This document shows, piece after piece, positions 1 through 9,521 of a DNA stretch of 64,000 nucleotides. Each line of letters starts with the position of its first letter. The stretch's first letter is position 1. The DNA lies in contig NZ_JADEWZ010000003.1 of the NCBI RefSeq assembly GCF_015207425.1, positions 62,001-126,000 of the forward strand, written 5' to 3'. The notes under the pieces are model-generated. The model was given only the letters and a program-made list of their open reading frames with translations, did no database searches and had not been told where the DNA came from. Both the position numbers and the translations under genes were made by a program. This stretch comes from Lusitaniella coriacea LEGE 07157 (lineage in GTDB: Bacteria; Cyanobacteriota; Cyanobacteriia; Cyanobacteriales; Spirulinaceae).

Positions 1-3000
1 GGTAAAGATGCGATCTGCCTCTGCTGCATCTTCAATTTCCACGCGCTTGAGAGTGCGAGTTTCCGGGTTCATGGTTGTGTCCCACAGTTGCTTGGGCATC
101 ATTTCTCCCAATCCCTTAAAGCGTTGAATCGTGTAGTTGGCATTGGATGGAAATTGACTGATGGCTTGTTGCAGTTCGCGCTCGGTATAGCAATACTGAT
201 GGTTGCGTCCCCGTTCTAATTTATAAAGGGGCGGACAAGCAATATAAATATATCCGCGATCGACCAAATCCCTTTGATAGCGATAGAAGAACGTCAGCAA
301 AAGAGTTCGGATGTGCGCCCCATCCACATCAGCATCCGTCATCAACAGAATGCGGTGATAGCGAAGTTGTTCGGAATCGAATTCTTCTCCCTTAATCCCC
401 AACCCCAAAGCAGTAATCAAAGACTGAATTTCATTGTTCTTGTAAATCTTGGCATCATCAGTCTTCTCGATGTTCAAAATTTTACCGCGTAAGGGAAGAA
501 TCGCTTGGAAGCGGCGATCGCGCCCTTGTTTGGCACTATTGTGGACAAAAATGCCACTGGCTAAGGCAAAGTTATTAGTATGCGGCACTTCAATGTCATA
601 AACATCTATCCGTTCTTCTAAGCGTTTGATCGAAACGACGCGGTGGTTGTAGTTTGCTACTACTTCGCGAGCTTTACTCGCATCCCCATCAAAATAGCGC
701 TGACAGAACGTATCAAATCGCAGTAAGGATTTATCTCGCGTTTCCAAGCGATAGGCGCGATAAGCATCAACTTCCAAAGAACCGCGATCGACTTCGATTT
801 GCTTGAGAGCAGCAAGCGTTTTTTGGTAATAGGTTTCATGCAACGCCGCACGACGTTTAGCGCGAAACTCCGGTGTCCACTGTTCCTTTGTTTTCTCGCT
901 CCGCCACGTCCGCAAGTCTTCATCTTGCCACTGCTGTTTAGCAGTTTCTGAGAGGGCAGTACGCCCCTCTGGATGAGCGATAAAGTAGTCGCGCACTCGT
1001 TCTGCTTGAGCTAAACGATTCGCCTCATCACTCCAGTAACGCTGCTGTGCCAGATTTAACTGCTCTTGGTTCTCCTGGCGATAAGCCTCATTGCTTTGGT
1101 AAAACTCTCGCCACTTCTGAGCCATATAAGCTTTGTAAGCCTCATCTTCCCACTGTGACTTCGCCTGCTCTGAAAGAATTTGCCGCGTTTGAGGTTGCAT
1201 CATGCGATCGCGCATTTTGGCACGAAATTCTTCACTCTGATGAATCTGACGGCTCTTTTCAATCACATCTGGACGATGCAATGTTCGTTTGAGATGCTCT
1301 CGATGCAATTTTAGATGTTGTTCGGCTGGGAGTCGCTGGAGGTTCGTCGGATTGTTATTGCGCTTGTCAAAGTCCGCATGATGACAATGCTCCCCATCCT
1401 GTAACCGATAAACACCACGCCAGCGATTGTACCAATCAGCAATCAGATGGGTAAACAACCAGGAATTAGACTTGGTATCCCACACCATCTCGTAGCCATC
1501 AATCGTAATTCCCGGTTCGGTTTTATCAGATAGCTTGCGATACAACGGCATGAGCGAATCATCCGGCGTTAAAGATTCGGCTGGCTTATAGCTGCCATCC
1601 CGCAGCATAAAACGGTGATCTGGCGTACAAATGAGCGTCTCGCCATTATCCAGCGTTACCTGAATAACTTCAGCATTTTTCTTCGTCACCCTGGCATTAA
1701 TAATCTTTTCAATGCCCACTTTTCCATCCCGTCGAATGGTATAGCAGAAATTCTCTTTACCTTGTGCCTGTTCTGCAACCAGCTCTTTAAAACTAAGATT
1801 CCGTCCATCGGCAAGAGCCACTAAAGTATCGCCATCAAAGCAACCGCCCGCACTATCGCCTTCTACGATGAAGATTTCCGACTCTGAAGGATCGCGCGTG
1901 CTGCAATCGGCTAATTTCCCCGGTAATGTTGAAGATTCGAGTACCGATTTGCGTCGAACCAATTCGCGAGCGCGACGAGCAGCTTCTGCGGCTTTGTAGG
2001 CTTGGACTGCTTTTTCAATAACGGCATCTGCAACTTGGGGGTTAAATTCCAGATACTCGTTGAGAACTTCCCCCACCAAGGAATCGACAATCCCGCGAAC
2101 TTCCGTATTGCCGAGTTTGGTTTTGGTTTGCCCTTCAAATTCAGGGTCGGGAACTTTGACGGAAATGACTCCAGTTAAGCCTTCCCGAACATTTTCTCCT
2201 CCTAAATTTGATTCGTTCTCTTTAATTTTGTTGCGCTTGCGGGCGACAATATTCATCGTCCGGGTGAGAACGGTTTTTAATCCTTCAAGGTGGGTTCCCC
2301 CGTCAATCGTACGGATATTGTTGGCAAAACCGAGTAGGTTATCGCTGTAAGCATCAATACACCACTGCAACGCAACTTGAACCTTCACGCCATCTCGCTC
2401 GCCATCCACATAAATAATGTCTTGATGGAGGGCTGTCTTTTCACGGGTCATGTAGGTGACGTATTCCCGAATCCCTCCTTCGTAACAATAGCTTTCAATG
2501 CGGGGTTCTTCAGGGCGATGGTCGGTGAAGGTGATTTTGACCCCTGCATTGAGATATGCCAGTTCTCGCAAGCGTCCGGCAAGGGTGTTGTAGTCAAATT
2601 GAATGCCGTCGGTAAAGATTTGGGTATCGGGTAGAAATGTAACGGCAGTTCCCGTACGATTTTTCTGGGGGTCGGGTTTTTCTTGCAACTCTCTCGTTGG
2701 CGTTCCCCGTTCGTAGCGTTGGGTGTGGATTTTGTTTTCTCGCAATACTGTAACGTTAACCCATTCGGAAAGGGCGTTGACCACAGAAACCCCAACGCCG
2801 TGGAGTCCGCCGGAGAATTTGTAACCGCTACCGCCAAACTTACCGCCAGCGTGGAGAACTGTCATGACGGTTTCGAGAGCCGATTTTCCGGTTTTGGGAT
2901 GAATCCCAGTCGGGATACCGCGTCCGTCGTCCGTTACGCTCACAGAGTTGTCGGGATTGATGTCAACTTCAATATGGGTACAATAGCCAGCTAGAGACTC

Positions 3001-3144
3001 ATCAATTGAATTATCCACCACTTCGTAAACAAGATGGTGCAGTCCTTTCGGGCCTGTGGAGCCGATATACATCCCCGGACGCTTGCGCACGGCTTCAAGA
3101 CCTTCAAGCACTTGAATCTGCTCGGCACTGTAACTGCTCGTCAT
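1..3144 (-). CDS. gyrB: DNA gyrase subunit B with in-frame intein (3' end outside window)
   Basis: ATPase subunit of DNA gyrase, which introduces negative supercoils together with GyrA. The N-extein (434 residues) has the GHKL ATPase features (VVDNSIDE, DDGRGIP, GGLHGVGVSVVNAL) and the transducer. The TOPRIM domain begins at IFIVEGDSAGG, is broken by an intein, and resumes with SAKQGRDRRF and the acidic DADVDG. The C-extein runs at least 179 residues to the window edge, so roughly 25-30 residues are missing. The start ATG at 3144 has a good Shine-Dalgarno (AGGAGA, about 7 nt upstream). The extein is functional only after protein splicing. The gene lies far from the type IIA A-subunit gene at 19.2 kb. 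Confidence 0.97.
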   Translation of the reverse strand, partial: MTSSYSAEQIQVLEGLEAVRKRPGMYIGSTGPKGLHHLVYEVVDNSIDESLAGYCTHIEVDINPDNSVSVTDDGRGIPTGIHPKTGKSALETVMTVLHAGGKFGGSGYKFSGGLHGVGVSVVNALSEWVNVTVLRENKIHTQRYERGTPTRELQEKPDPQKNRTGTAVTFLPDTQIFTDGIQFDYNTLAGRLRELAYLNAGVKITFTDHRPEEPRIESYCYEGGIREYVTYMTREKTALHQDIIYVDGERDGVKVQVALQWCIDAYSDNLLGFANNIRTIDGGTHLEGLKTVLTRTMNIVARKRNKIKENESNLGGENVREGLTGVISVKVPDPEFEGQTKTKLGNTEVRGIVDSLVGEVLNEYLEFNPQVADAVIEKAVQAYKAAEAARRARELVRRKSVLESSTLPGKLADCSTRDPSESEIFIVEGDSAGGCFDGDTLVALADGRNLSFKELVAEQAQGKENFCYTIRRDGKVGIEKIINARVTKKNAEVIQVTLDNGETLICTPDHRFMLRDGSYKPAESLTPDDSLMPLYRKLSDKTEPGITIDGYEMVWDTKSNSWLFTHLIADWYNRWRGVYRLQDGEHCHHADFDKRNNNPTNLQRLPAEQHLKLHREHLKRTLHRPDVIEKSRQIHQSEEFRAKMRDRMMQPQTRQILSEQAKSQWEDEAYKAYMAQKWREFYQSNEAYRQENQEQLNLAQQRYWSDEANRLAQAERVRDYFIAHPEGRTALSETAKQQWQDEDLRTWRSEKTKEQWTPEFRAKRRAALHETYYQKTLAALKQIEVDRGSLEVDAYRAYRLETRDKSLLRFDTFCQRYFDGDASKAREVVANYNHRVVSIKRLEERIDVYDIEVPHTNNFALASGIFVHNSAKQGRDRRFQAILPLRGKILNIEKTDDAKIYKNNEIQSLITALGLGIKGEEFDSEQLRYHRILLMTDADVDGAHIRTLLLTFFYRYQRDLVDRGYIYIACPPLYKLERGRNHQYCYTERELQQAISQFPSNANYTIQRFKGLGEMMPKQLWDTTMNPETRTLKRVEIEDAAEADRIFT
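538..1842 (-). mobile_element. GyrB intein with HNH homing endonuclease domain
   Basis: The 435-codon insertion sits between EGDSAGG and SAKQGRD of GyrB, in the TOPRIM active site. Splicing residues are visible: Cys1 (start CFDGDTLVAL, block A), block B with TPDH (LICTPDHRFML), block F-like VYDIEVPHTNNFAL, and a C-terminal His-Asn followed by Ser as the first C-extein residue. The middle holds HCHHADFDKRNNNPTNL, an HNH nuclease core. After it come repeated helical segments (QWEDEAYK, RYWSDEAN, QWQDEDLR, QWTPEFRAK) that look like NUMOD-type DNA-binding repeats. Length and sequence match my memory of the Synechocystis GyrB intein. All splicing residues are intact, so it should be active. The nuclease also looks complete. 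Confidence 0.95.
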
Positions 3145-3437
3145 GAAAATTCTCCTGTGGGCGCTTTGAGCTAGCTTACGAATCTTTTATAGCAAAATCT
3201 TTAAAAATTCTAACACAAAAGGGTTAAAGACGACTGTAGACCAGTTTTAGCAGGATTTTATTTGGGGGATGAACCCTTGATTTAAGGGGGGCTGTGTTTT
3301 GGGGATGACGAATGTCGTTGTGCTGGGGTTGAAGATGTCGGCTCAACACAGAAGATTTTATTGCGCGATCACGTACATTTAGATTGTGGCGAGACGGTAG
3401 TAGTGAAGAAGATATTCTAACAGAAGATTGCAGCAGT

Positions 3438-4967
3438 CTAAGCTCTGGCTTCGATTTGTCGCACGACGGTTAAGGCAGAATAACTCACACCTGCGGTTCC
3501 TTCTCCGGGATGGGTGGAGTCGCCCACTAACCACAAATTAGCAATGGGAGTGCGCGGTGCAAAGCCGAAGGGCCCAAAGGTGGAAATGCGCTGTCCGATG
3601 CCGCCGACGTAGCCTTGGGCGCGATCGGTGAAACGGGCGAAGGTGCGCGGGGTTGCGGCTTCGATGTGGAGGATGGTTTCAGGGGTGAGATTGAAATATT
3701 GTCCCAGGAGCGCGATCGCGCGATCGGTATAGTCTTGTTTCAAACCCTCGTACTCTTCTGAGTTTGCATCCCACCAAGGACGCACGTCTACAAAGGAGGA
3801 GGCAATTAGGGTAGCTTTCCCCTCTGGCGCGCGCCCATCTCCCGGTTTGCTGACAGAGACGAAGAGGGAATTATTCTCGCCAATTGCCCCTTTATTGTCG
3901 TAGAGGAATTGCAGGTGTGGGGGACAGTTTTCGGGAATCGCCGCGCGATCCACGCCCAGATATACCACAAAGGCACCGGAAGGGGATGGAAGGTTCTCAA
4001 CGCGCCGTTTGTAGCGATCGAGTTCCGGAATGGGCGATCCCTGGAATAATTGTCCTAAATTCTGTACGGTGACATTTGCCACGACGAGATCCGCCGTTTC
4101 TCGCCAGGTTTTCCCGGTTTTAATATCTCGTACGGTTACACCTGTCGCGCGATTGGATTCAAGGTGAATTTCCTCAACAGAATGGCGCGTCAGGAGTTTT
4201 CCCCCATAACGGCATAAGGCTTTCTCCAAACAATCGCTCAAAACTTGCATACTCCCTTGTAGGTGGTATAACCCTTGGGGTTCCTGGGAGAGTCCTAACG
4301 CTGTTGCTGCGTACAAAAGCGCGGTTTCATCGGCATTCACCTGAGAATAGAGCTTGAGTTGCAAATCTAAAAAAGTTTTTAACCGCTTATCTTTATCGAG
4401 GCGCAACAAGCGCAAAATATCCCCAACACGCAGGAAGGTGAAAGGAAAGGTAATCAGGGTGTCGCTGCGAATTGCCGAGAGGAGTTGCCAAAGATCCCAA
4501 AGGTTGCGCGGAGGCAAAATCGGATCGCGCAGTTGAAATTTCCAACTCGCCTCAAATAAAGCGCTCATTAATTGCCAAAAGGGTTCGCTTCCGGGGAATT
4601 GTCGCTGTCGTTCGGCTGCCCATTTTTCGCGATCGCGCCAAACGTTGATGGGTTCCTCTTCTCCCGGTAAAAAGACGGCACAAGCGGGATCGCAGGGGGT
4701 TGCTGGGGGAACTTCTACGCCGAGTTCGTCAAAAATGCGTTTGTGGATGCCTCCAGGTTCTAATCCCGCGACTTGGGTTGCACCAACATCAAAGGTAAAA
4801 CCGCGCCGCTTAAAGGTTGAGGCGCATCCTCCCGATACGAAGGCTTGCTCGAAAATAGTCACTTCATAGCCGCGACGGGCGAGTAATGCGCCAGCCGTGA
4901 GTCCGCCGATTCCCGCACCAATAACAATAACGCGGCGAGAGTTGTGAGGTTGGGATGAACTGGGCAT
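3438..4967 (-). CDS. crtD: Carotenoid C-3',4' desaturase (CrtD-like)
   Basis: FAD-dependent phytoene-desaturase-family enzyme of 509 residues. The N-terminus carries the dinucleotide-binding motif VIVIGAGIGGLTAGALLARRGY followed by the family segment FVSGGCASTF and FDVGATQVAGLEPGG. The C-terminus has LVGDSTHPGEGTAGVSYSAL, the usual FAD-contacting end. The wording of the first 80 residues fits the cyanobacterial CrtD group, which desaturates the 3',4' position during myxol glycoside synthesis, rather than CrtH (cis-carotene isomerase) or CrtO (ketolase). It would act at membranes. It stands alone between gyrB and a kinase gene. A related CrtH-type function cannot be fully excluded from sequence alone. 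Confidence 0.82.
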   Translation of the reverse strand: MPSSSQPHNSRRVIVIGAGIGGLTAGALLARRGYEVTIFEQAFVSGGCASTFKRRGFTFDVGATQVAGLEPGGIHKRIFDELGVEVPPATPCDPACAVFLPGEEEPINVWRDREKWAAERQRQFPGSEPFWQLMSALFEASWKFQLRDPILPPRNLWDLWQLLSAIRSDTLITFPFTFLRVGDILRLLRLDKDKRLKTFLDLQLKLYSQVNADETALLYAATALGLSQEPQGLYHLQGSMQVLSDCLEKALCRYGGKLLTRHSVEEIHLESNRATGVTVRDIKTGKTWRETADLVVANVTVQNLGQLFQGSPIPELDRYKRRVENLPSPSGAFVVYLGVDRAAIPENCPPHLQFLYDNKGAIGENNSLFVSVSKPGDGRAPEGKATLIASSFVDVRPWWDANSEEYEGLKQDYTDRAIALLGQYFNLTPETILHIEAATPRTFARFTDRAQGYVGGIGQRISTFGPFGFAPRTPIANLWLVGDSTHPGEGTAGVSYSALTVVRQIEARA

Positions 4968-5258
4968 TGGAAATAGAGTTAAGTATTGTTAACCCTATTG
5001 TAAACATTTGTTGTATGGTCATCAGCTCTCAGCCGTCAGTCATCAGAAGAATTACGCTTAATGTGTATTAGAAGCTAAAGCCCTTATTCTGCGGTAATTT
5101 CTTCTAACTCTTCCCTGTTCTCTGTCTTGCCGAGCGTTCCCTTGCGCCTTCCGGCGGCGCGGGGTCTTGGCGCTGTTCCCTTCTCCTAGCAAGGGTTTTA
5201 GGGTGTTCACATCAGGCGTAATTGGTAATTGCGAATTGAGGTTGACAAACCCGCAGTC

Positions 5259-6869
5259 CTATATCGGCGATTCGGTGGGTTGGGGACTTTGAAGAGGGGA
5301 AGGACTGACGATAGGTTCTGGTTGGGGACTTTCGTCGATTGGGGACGGATTGACAACGGGTTCTTGCGGTTCGGTAATGGGAATTTGGGGAATTTCGAGT
5401 GTGAGGGTTTTGTTGAGATCGGTGACAAATAAAGATACTTCTTGGGAATCGGTGAGGACGTTGGAGGGAATTTTAAGGGTTCCAGAGGTTTGCTCGTTAG
5501 GCTGTAATTCCAGTTTTAAACCTTCTTGAAGGGCGCTTAAAGTTTGTTCTTTTTCGTTCTGAAGTACCCAATCGCTCCACAGAAATTTGATGGTTCGGGG
5601 ACTATTATTGGTGAGGGTTACGGCAAGGCGAGTAAACCCGCCTAACTCTTCTAGGACGCTGAGTTCAAGGGCAACGCCTTTATCGGTGCTGGTGAGTGAA
5701 GGGGCTTGAGGGAGGGTGTCGGGAATTGCGTTGGGCGCGATCGCGGAAGGAACTGGCGAGGGGACATCTGGCGTGGGTTCGTTAAGGTTTGCGCGCATTA
5801 TCCTTTCTAAGAATTTCCCTACGGAGTTGAGGGAAAGAGGAGTCAGGGTGCTTGGAGAAGGTGCAAATAATAAACGCGCTCCCCCGCCGAAAATGAGGAT
5901 TAAAAGGACAACTGCACCCGCCAACCAAAATTTTTTTCCTCGATGATTCTCCTCAAAAGCATCTCGATCTTGGGGATTTTCGCGATCGATTTGCGCCAAA
6001 CGCTCTTTAATAACGCGGGTATTTTGGGGACGATTGCCTGGAAAGGGAGCCATTAGTTCGTCAATTAAATCACCGAGAGAACCAAAGTTGCGTTCTGCGG
6101 AATCTCGCCAAATTAAGTTACCCGATCGCGGATCTTCATCAAATTCTGTCGGACTTTTCCCGGTGAGTAAATAAACGAAGGTTCGTCCCAAAGCATAAAA
6201 ATCCGATTGCGGTACGGCTTTGCCATTATTTTGCTCTAGGGGGGTATATCCCGCCGAAGCAATACTCGTTACCCCAGATCCATCTCCCACTTTGGATAAG
6301 TACGTCGCAGTCATCTCTCTGGCGGTACCAAAGTCAATCAATACCAGCTTGCCATTCGGTCGAAGCATGATATTCGCGGGTTTAATATCTCGGTGAAAAT
6401 AATGTTCTTGGTGAACGCATCCTAATATATTCACCAATTGTTTGAGCCAATCTTTTGCTTGCTCTTCGTCAATGGGAGGGTTTTCCTTGAACCATTGTTG
6501 TAAATTTTTTCCCTGGATTTTTTCCATGACCAAACAATACAATTCCGTATCGCTTCCTTTGGGTTTCCAGGTGAAATAGTCGTCAATTTTGGGCGTTCCG
6601 GGATGATCGAGACGACTTAAAACTTGAGCTTCTTGCTGAAACAGCTCAATTGCTTTGGTATTGTGAACTTTTAAAACTTTTAGAATTTTAGGTTCTCCGC
6701 GATCGCTCGCCTCATAGATCGTGCCGAAACCCGTTGCATCGCTGAGAAGACGCACGACTCGATAGCCTTCCCGCAAAATTAGTTCGGAATTACAGCTCGC
6801 ACAAACCGCGCGATCGCGATTTTCTTCGCAATCTGGTTGAGCGCACTTGGGATTAATGCACAAACTCAT
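5259..6869 (-). CDS. Membrane serine/threonine protein kinase with N-terminal zinc ribbon
   Basis: Eukaryotic-type Ser/Thr kinase of 536 residues. It opens with a cysteine-rich ribbon (CINPKCAQPDC, then CASCN), common on cyanobacterial kinases. The kinase domain (about 35-300) has a modified glycine loop, the catalytic HRDIKPANIML, DFG in LIDFGTARE, and the APE-region equivalent GYTPLEQ. A single membrane segment (about 322-342, WLAGAVVLLILIFGG) separates it from a Pro/Ser-rich linker and a C-terminal domain resembling an extracytoplasmic beta-sandwich, ending in a Pro/Ser/Glu tail. Substrate unknown. It is transcribed away from the sugar genes that follow, with a 504-bp gap between. Confidence 0.9.
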   Translation of the reverse strand: MSLCINPKCAQPDCEENRDRAVCASCNSELILREGYRVVRLLSDATGFGTIYEASDRGEPKILKVLKVHNTKAIELFQQEAQVLSRLDHPGTPKIDDYFTWKPKGSDTELYCLVMEKIQGKNLQQWFKENPPIDEEQAKDWLKQLVNILGCVHQEHYFHRDIKPANIMLRPNGKLVLIDFGTAREMTATYLSKVGDGSGVTSIASAGYTPLEQNNGKAVPQSDFYALGRTFVYLLTGKSPTEFDEDPRSGNLIWRDSAERNFGSLGDLIDELMAPFPGNRPQNTRVIKERLAQIDRENPQDRDAFEENHRGKKFWLAGAVVLLILIFGGGARLLFAPSPSTLTPLSLNSVGKFLERIMRANLNEPTPDVPSPVPSAIAPNAIPDTLPQAPSLTSTDKGVALELSVLEELGGFTRLAVTLTNNSPRTIKFLWSDWVLQNEKEQTLSALQEGLKLELQPNEQTSGTLKIPSNVLTDSQEVSLFVTDLNKTLTLEIPQIPITEPQEPVVNPSPIDESPQPEPIVSPSPLQSPQPTESPI

Positions 6870-7373
6870 AGAAATTTAGGGGAATTAACGGAATTAGGAA
6901 TTGAAGATTTCCGACGGAGCAATCCCACTAGAGCAGTCCAATCGAACTCAATTGTCCTCTATCTTAACCCTTAATCTGACAGCATTTAAAGCCGACTGAA
7001 AAGAGTCGCGCGATCGCGCACTATCCCATTGAACTTTTTGGATTTATTTTCCTTCATTTTTGTATTTTCTCTAGAGCGAGTTTCAGGGAAATTGCGGAGA
7101 ACAAGAGCGAATTTTAAAGATTTTGTAAACCGCAAACTTTATTCATGATTTTCCCTTGCCTAAACAGAATTGATTCAGATACTCTTGGAGTGATATGAAG
7201 ATTTCTTCCTTAAAAAGCTGAAGGATAAATGCTTAAAATTCAATAAATGTGGCCCTCTTTGCATTTAAATTGTGAAGGATGGATGCTGACCTTTATTTTA
7301 CCCAAGATAAAAGTAAAAAATATACTATTAAAATCTACAAAAAAAATATTACATTTTGTAAAAAAAAGTAAAT
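6870..7373. other. Long AT-rich divergent intergenic region
   Basis: The region separates the divergent kinase gene and the sugar cassette. No ORF or RNA gene is convincing. The last 120 bases before the methyltransferase start are extremely A/T-rich with A-runs and a possible -10 (TATACT near 7321). This is likely where the cassette promoter lies. No clear Shine-Dalgarno precedes the ATG at 7374. Confidence 0.5.
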
Positions 7374-8645
7374 ATGAATGCAAGTGAATCTTCCCTAAAT
7401 CAGTCTTCTAAAACGCAAAGCAACTGTCGATTTTGCAACTATCCCCTACAACACACCTTTGTCGATTTAGGAATGTCTCCCCCTTGCGAAAGTTATCGCA
7501 CCCTCGAACAGTCGAACGAAATGGAGCCTTTTTATCCACTTCACGCCTACGTCTGCGATCGCTGTTTTCTTGTTCAACTCCAAGAATATATCAGTCCAGA
7601 GAATATTTTTAGCGAATACGCCTATTTTTCTTCTTACTCTGATACTTGGTTAAAACACTGTCAAGATTACACGAATGCAATTGTCGAACGCTTTCAACTC
7701 GATCGAGAAAGTCATGTTGTAGAAATTGCCAGCAATGACGGCTATTTATTGCAATACTTCCTGGAAAAAAGAATTCCCTCGCTCGGCATTGAACCGGCAG
7801 CAAATATTGCCAAAGTTGCCCAGCAAAAAGGCGTTCCCACCCTTATTGAGTTTTTTGGTCGAGAAATTGCACAAAAACTTGTCGAACAAGGAAAAAAAGC
7901 CGATCTTTTAATTGGAAATAACGTCCTCGCTCAAGTCCCCGACCTTAATGATTTTGTCAAAGGGATGAAGCTATTACTTCAACCCCAAGGCGTTATTACT
8001 ATTGAATTTCCTCATCTCATGCGGTTGATGGAAGAGAATCAGTTTGATACTATTTATCACGAACATTTTTCCTACTTTTCTCTCCTGACAATGGAACAAA
8101 TTTTTGCAGCGCATGAATTGAAAATATTTGATGTAGAAGAGTTGTCTACACATGGCGGTTCCTTGAGGATTTATGCCGCTCACTCAGAAGATATTTCTAA
8201 ATCAATAAGTTCGCAAGTAACAGAACTTAAACAACGAGAAGAGAATGCAAATTTAAATCAATTAAAACGTTACTTTTCCTTTACCGAACAGGTTAAAGAA
8301 ACAAAGCGCAAAGCACTTGATTTTCTAATTAAAGCCAAACGCGAAGGTAAATCTATTGCCGGATATGGTGCGCCTGGAAAAGGAAACACCTTTTTAAATT
8401 ACTGCGGTATTCGTACTGATTTCATTGATTATACTGTTGACCGCAATCCCTACAAACAAGGCAAGTTTCTTCCAGGCACTCATATTCCAATTTTTCATCC
8501 CGATAAGATTGCTGAAACTCGTCCCGATTATGTCGCGATCTTACCCTGGAATTTTAAAGATGAAATTATGGAACAAATGGCAAATATTCGTACCTGGGGC
8601 GGTCAATTTGTCATTTTTGTTCCTGAAGTCAAAGTGTATTCATAA
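7374..8645 (+). CDS. SAM-dependent sugar C-methyltransferase family protein
   Basis: A 423-residue protein with the three-part layout of NDP-hexose C-methyltransferases (TylCIII type). An N-terminal zinc-binding region has CRFCNYPL and CDRC. A central class I SAM domain has EIASNDGYLLQYF as motif I and NNVLAQVPDL. The C-terminal Rossmann-like domain contains SIAGYGAPGKGNTFLNYC. Members methylate a keto-sugar nucleotide or act on related substrates. It is the first gene of a three-gene co-directional set (gaps of 37 and 23 bp) with a sugar nucleotidyltransferase and a PIG-L deacetylase, supporting a role in an unusual surface or secreted sugar. The set is clearly more A/T-rich than its surroundings, consistent with transfer. 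Confidence 0.85.
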   Translation: MNASESSLNQSSKTQSNCRFCNYPLQHTFVDLGMSPPCESYRTLEQSNEMEPFYPLHAYVCDRCFLVQLQEYISPENIFSEYAYFSSYSDTWLKHCQDYTNAIVERFQLDRESHVVEIASNDGYLLQYFLEKRIPSLGIEPAANIAKVAQQKGVPTLIEFFGREIAQKLVEQGKKADLLIGNNVLAQVPDLNDFVKGMKLLLQPQGVITIEFPHLMRLMEENQFDTIYHEHFSYFSLLTMEQIFAAHELKIFDVEELSTHGGSLRIYAAHSEDISKSISSQVTELKQREENANLNQLKRYFSFTEQVKETKRKALDFLIKAKREGKSIAGYGAPGKGNTFLNYCGIRTDFIDYTVDRNPYKQGKFLPGTHIPIFHPDKIAETRPDYVAILPWNFKDEIMEQMANIRTWGGQFVIFVPEVKVYS

Positions 8646-8682
8646 GTTTTTAAATTGTCTCAATCTACGCTAAGGAGAAATC

Positions 8683-9498
8683 ATGAAAGTTGTTTTATTT
8701 TGCGGCGGTCTTGGAACCAGAATGAGAGATTATTCTGAAAAAATCCCCAAGCCAATGGTAACCATTGGTTATCGACCGATTTTATGGCACGTCATGAAAT
8801 ACTATGCCCATTACGGCCATAAAGACTTTATTCTTTGTTTGGGGTATAAAGGTGATGCTATTAAAAGCTATTTTCTTAACTACAATGAATGGCTCTCTAA
8901 TGACTTCACTCTCTCCGAAGGTAATAAAATAAAACTCGTCAATCGAGATATCAAAGATTGGAAAATTAATTTTGTAGATACGGGGTTAACCAGTAATATC
9001 GGTCAGCGACTCAAAGCTGTCGAACCTTATTTAGAAGGAGAAGATGTTTTTCTTGCTAATTACAGCGATGGTTTAACCAATCTACACTTACCAAGTTTTA
9101 TCGACTACAGTCGAAAAGTGAATAAAATCGGCAGTTTCTTATGCGTTCGTCCCAGTCAAAGTTTTCATTTAGTGGATACGGATAAAACGGGAATCGTTTG
9201 CAGTATCAAGGATGTAGCGCAACGCGATATTTGGATCAATGGCGGCTATTTCATGTTCAAAAAGGAGATATTTGACTATATTAATTATGGAGAAGAATTG
9301 GTTTACGAACCTTTCCAAAGATTGGTCGATCGCGAAGAATTAATCGCCTATAAATATAAAGGCTTTTTTGGCGTGATGGATACCTTCAAAGAAAAGCAAC
9401 AACTGGATGATATGTATGCTCAAGGAGATACCCCTTGGGAAGTTTGGAAACAGCCAGAATTGGAGACGCAGTGGGACGAGTTTCCACATTCTGCTTAA
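8683..9498 (+). CDS. Sugar-1-phosphate nucleotidyltransferase (glucose-1-phosphate cytidylyltransferase-like)
   Basis: A 271-residue nucleotidyltransferase. The N-terminal LFCGGLGTRM is the nucleotide-binding signature, followed by the PKPMVTIGYRPILWHVM segment typical of the RfbF group (glucose-1-phosphate cytidylyltransferase). YSDGLTNL supplies the metal-binding Asp, and WINGGYFMF follows. It should make an NDP-sugar from a sugar phosphate and NTP in the cytosol. A strong Shine-Dalgarno (AAGGAG) precedes the ATG. It is second in the cassette between methyltransferase and deacetylase. A CDP-glucose 4,6-dehydratase, the usual partner of RfbF, is not nearby, so the true sugar product is uncertain. 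Confidence 0.88.
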   Translation: MKVVLFCGGLGTRMRDYSEKIPKPMVTIGYRPILWHVMKYYAHYGHKDFILCLGYKGDAIKSYFLNYNEWLSNDFTLSEGNKIKLVNRDIKDWKINFVDTGLTSNIGQRLKAVEPYLEGEDVFLANYSDGLTNLHLPSFIDYSRKVNKIGSFLCVRPSQSFHLVDTDKTGIVCSIKDVAQRDIWINGGYFMFKKEIFDYINYGEELVYEPFQRLVDREELIAYKYKGFFGVMDTFKEKQQLDDMYAQGDTPWEVWKQPELETQWDEFPHSA

Positions 9499-9521
9499 AT
9501 TCGTTTCGGGATATTTTGTGA

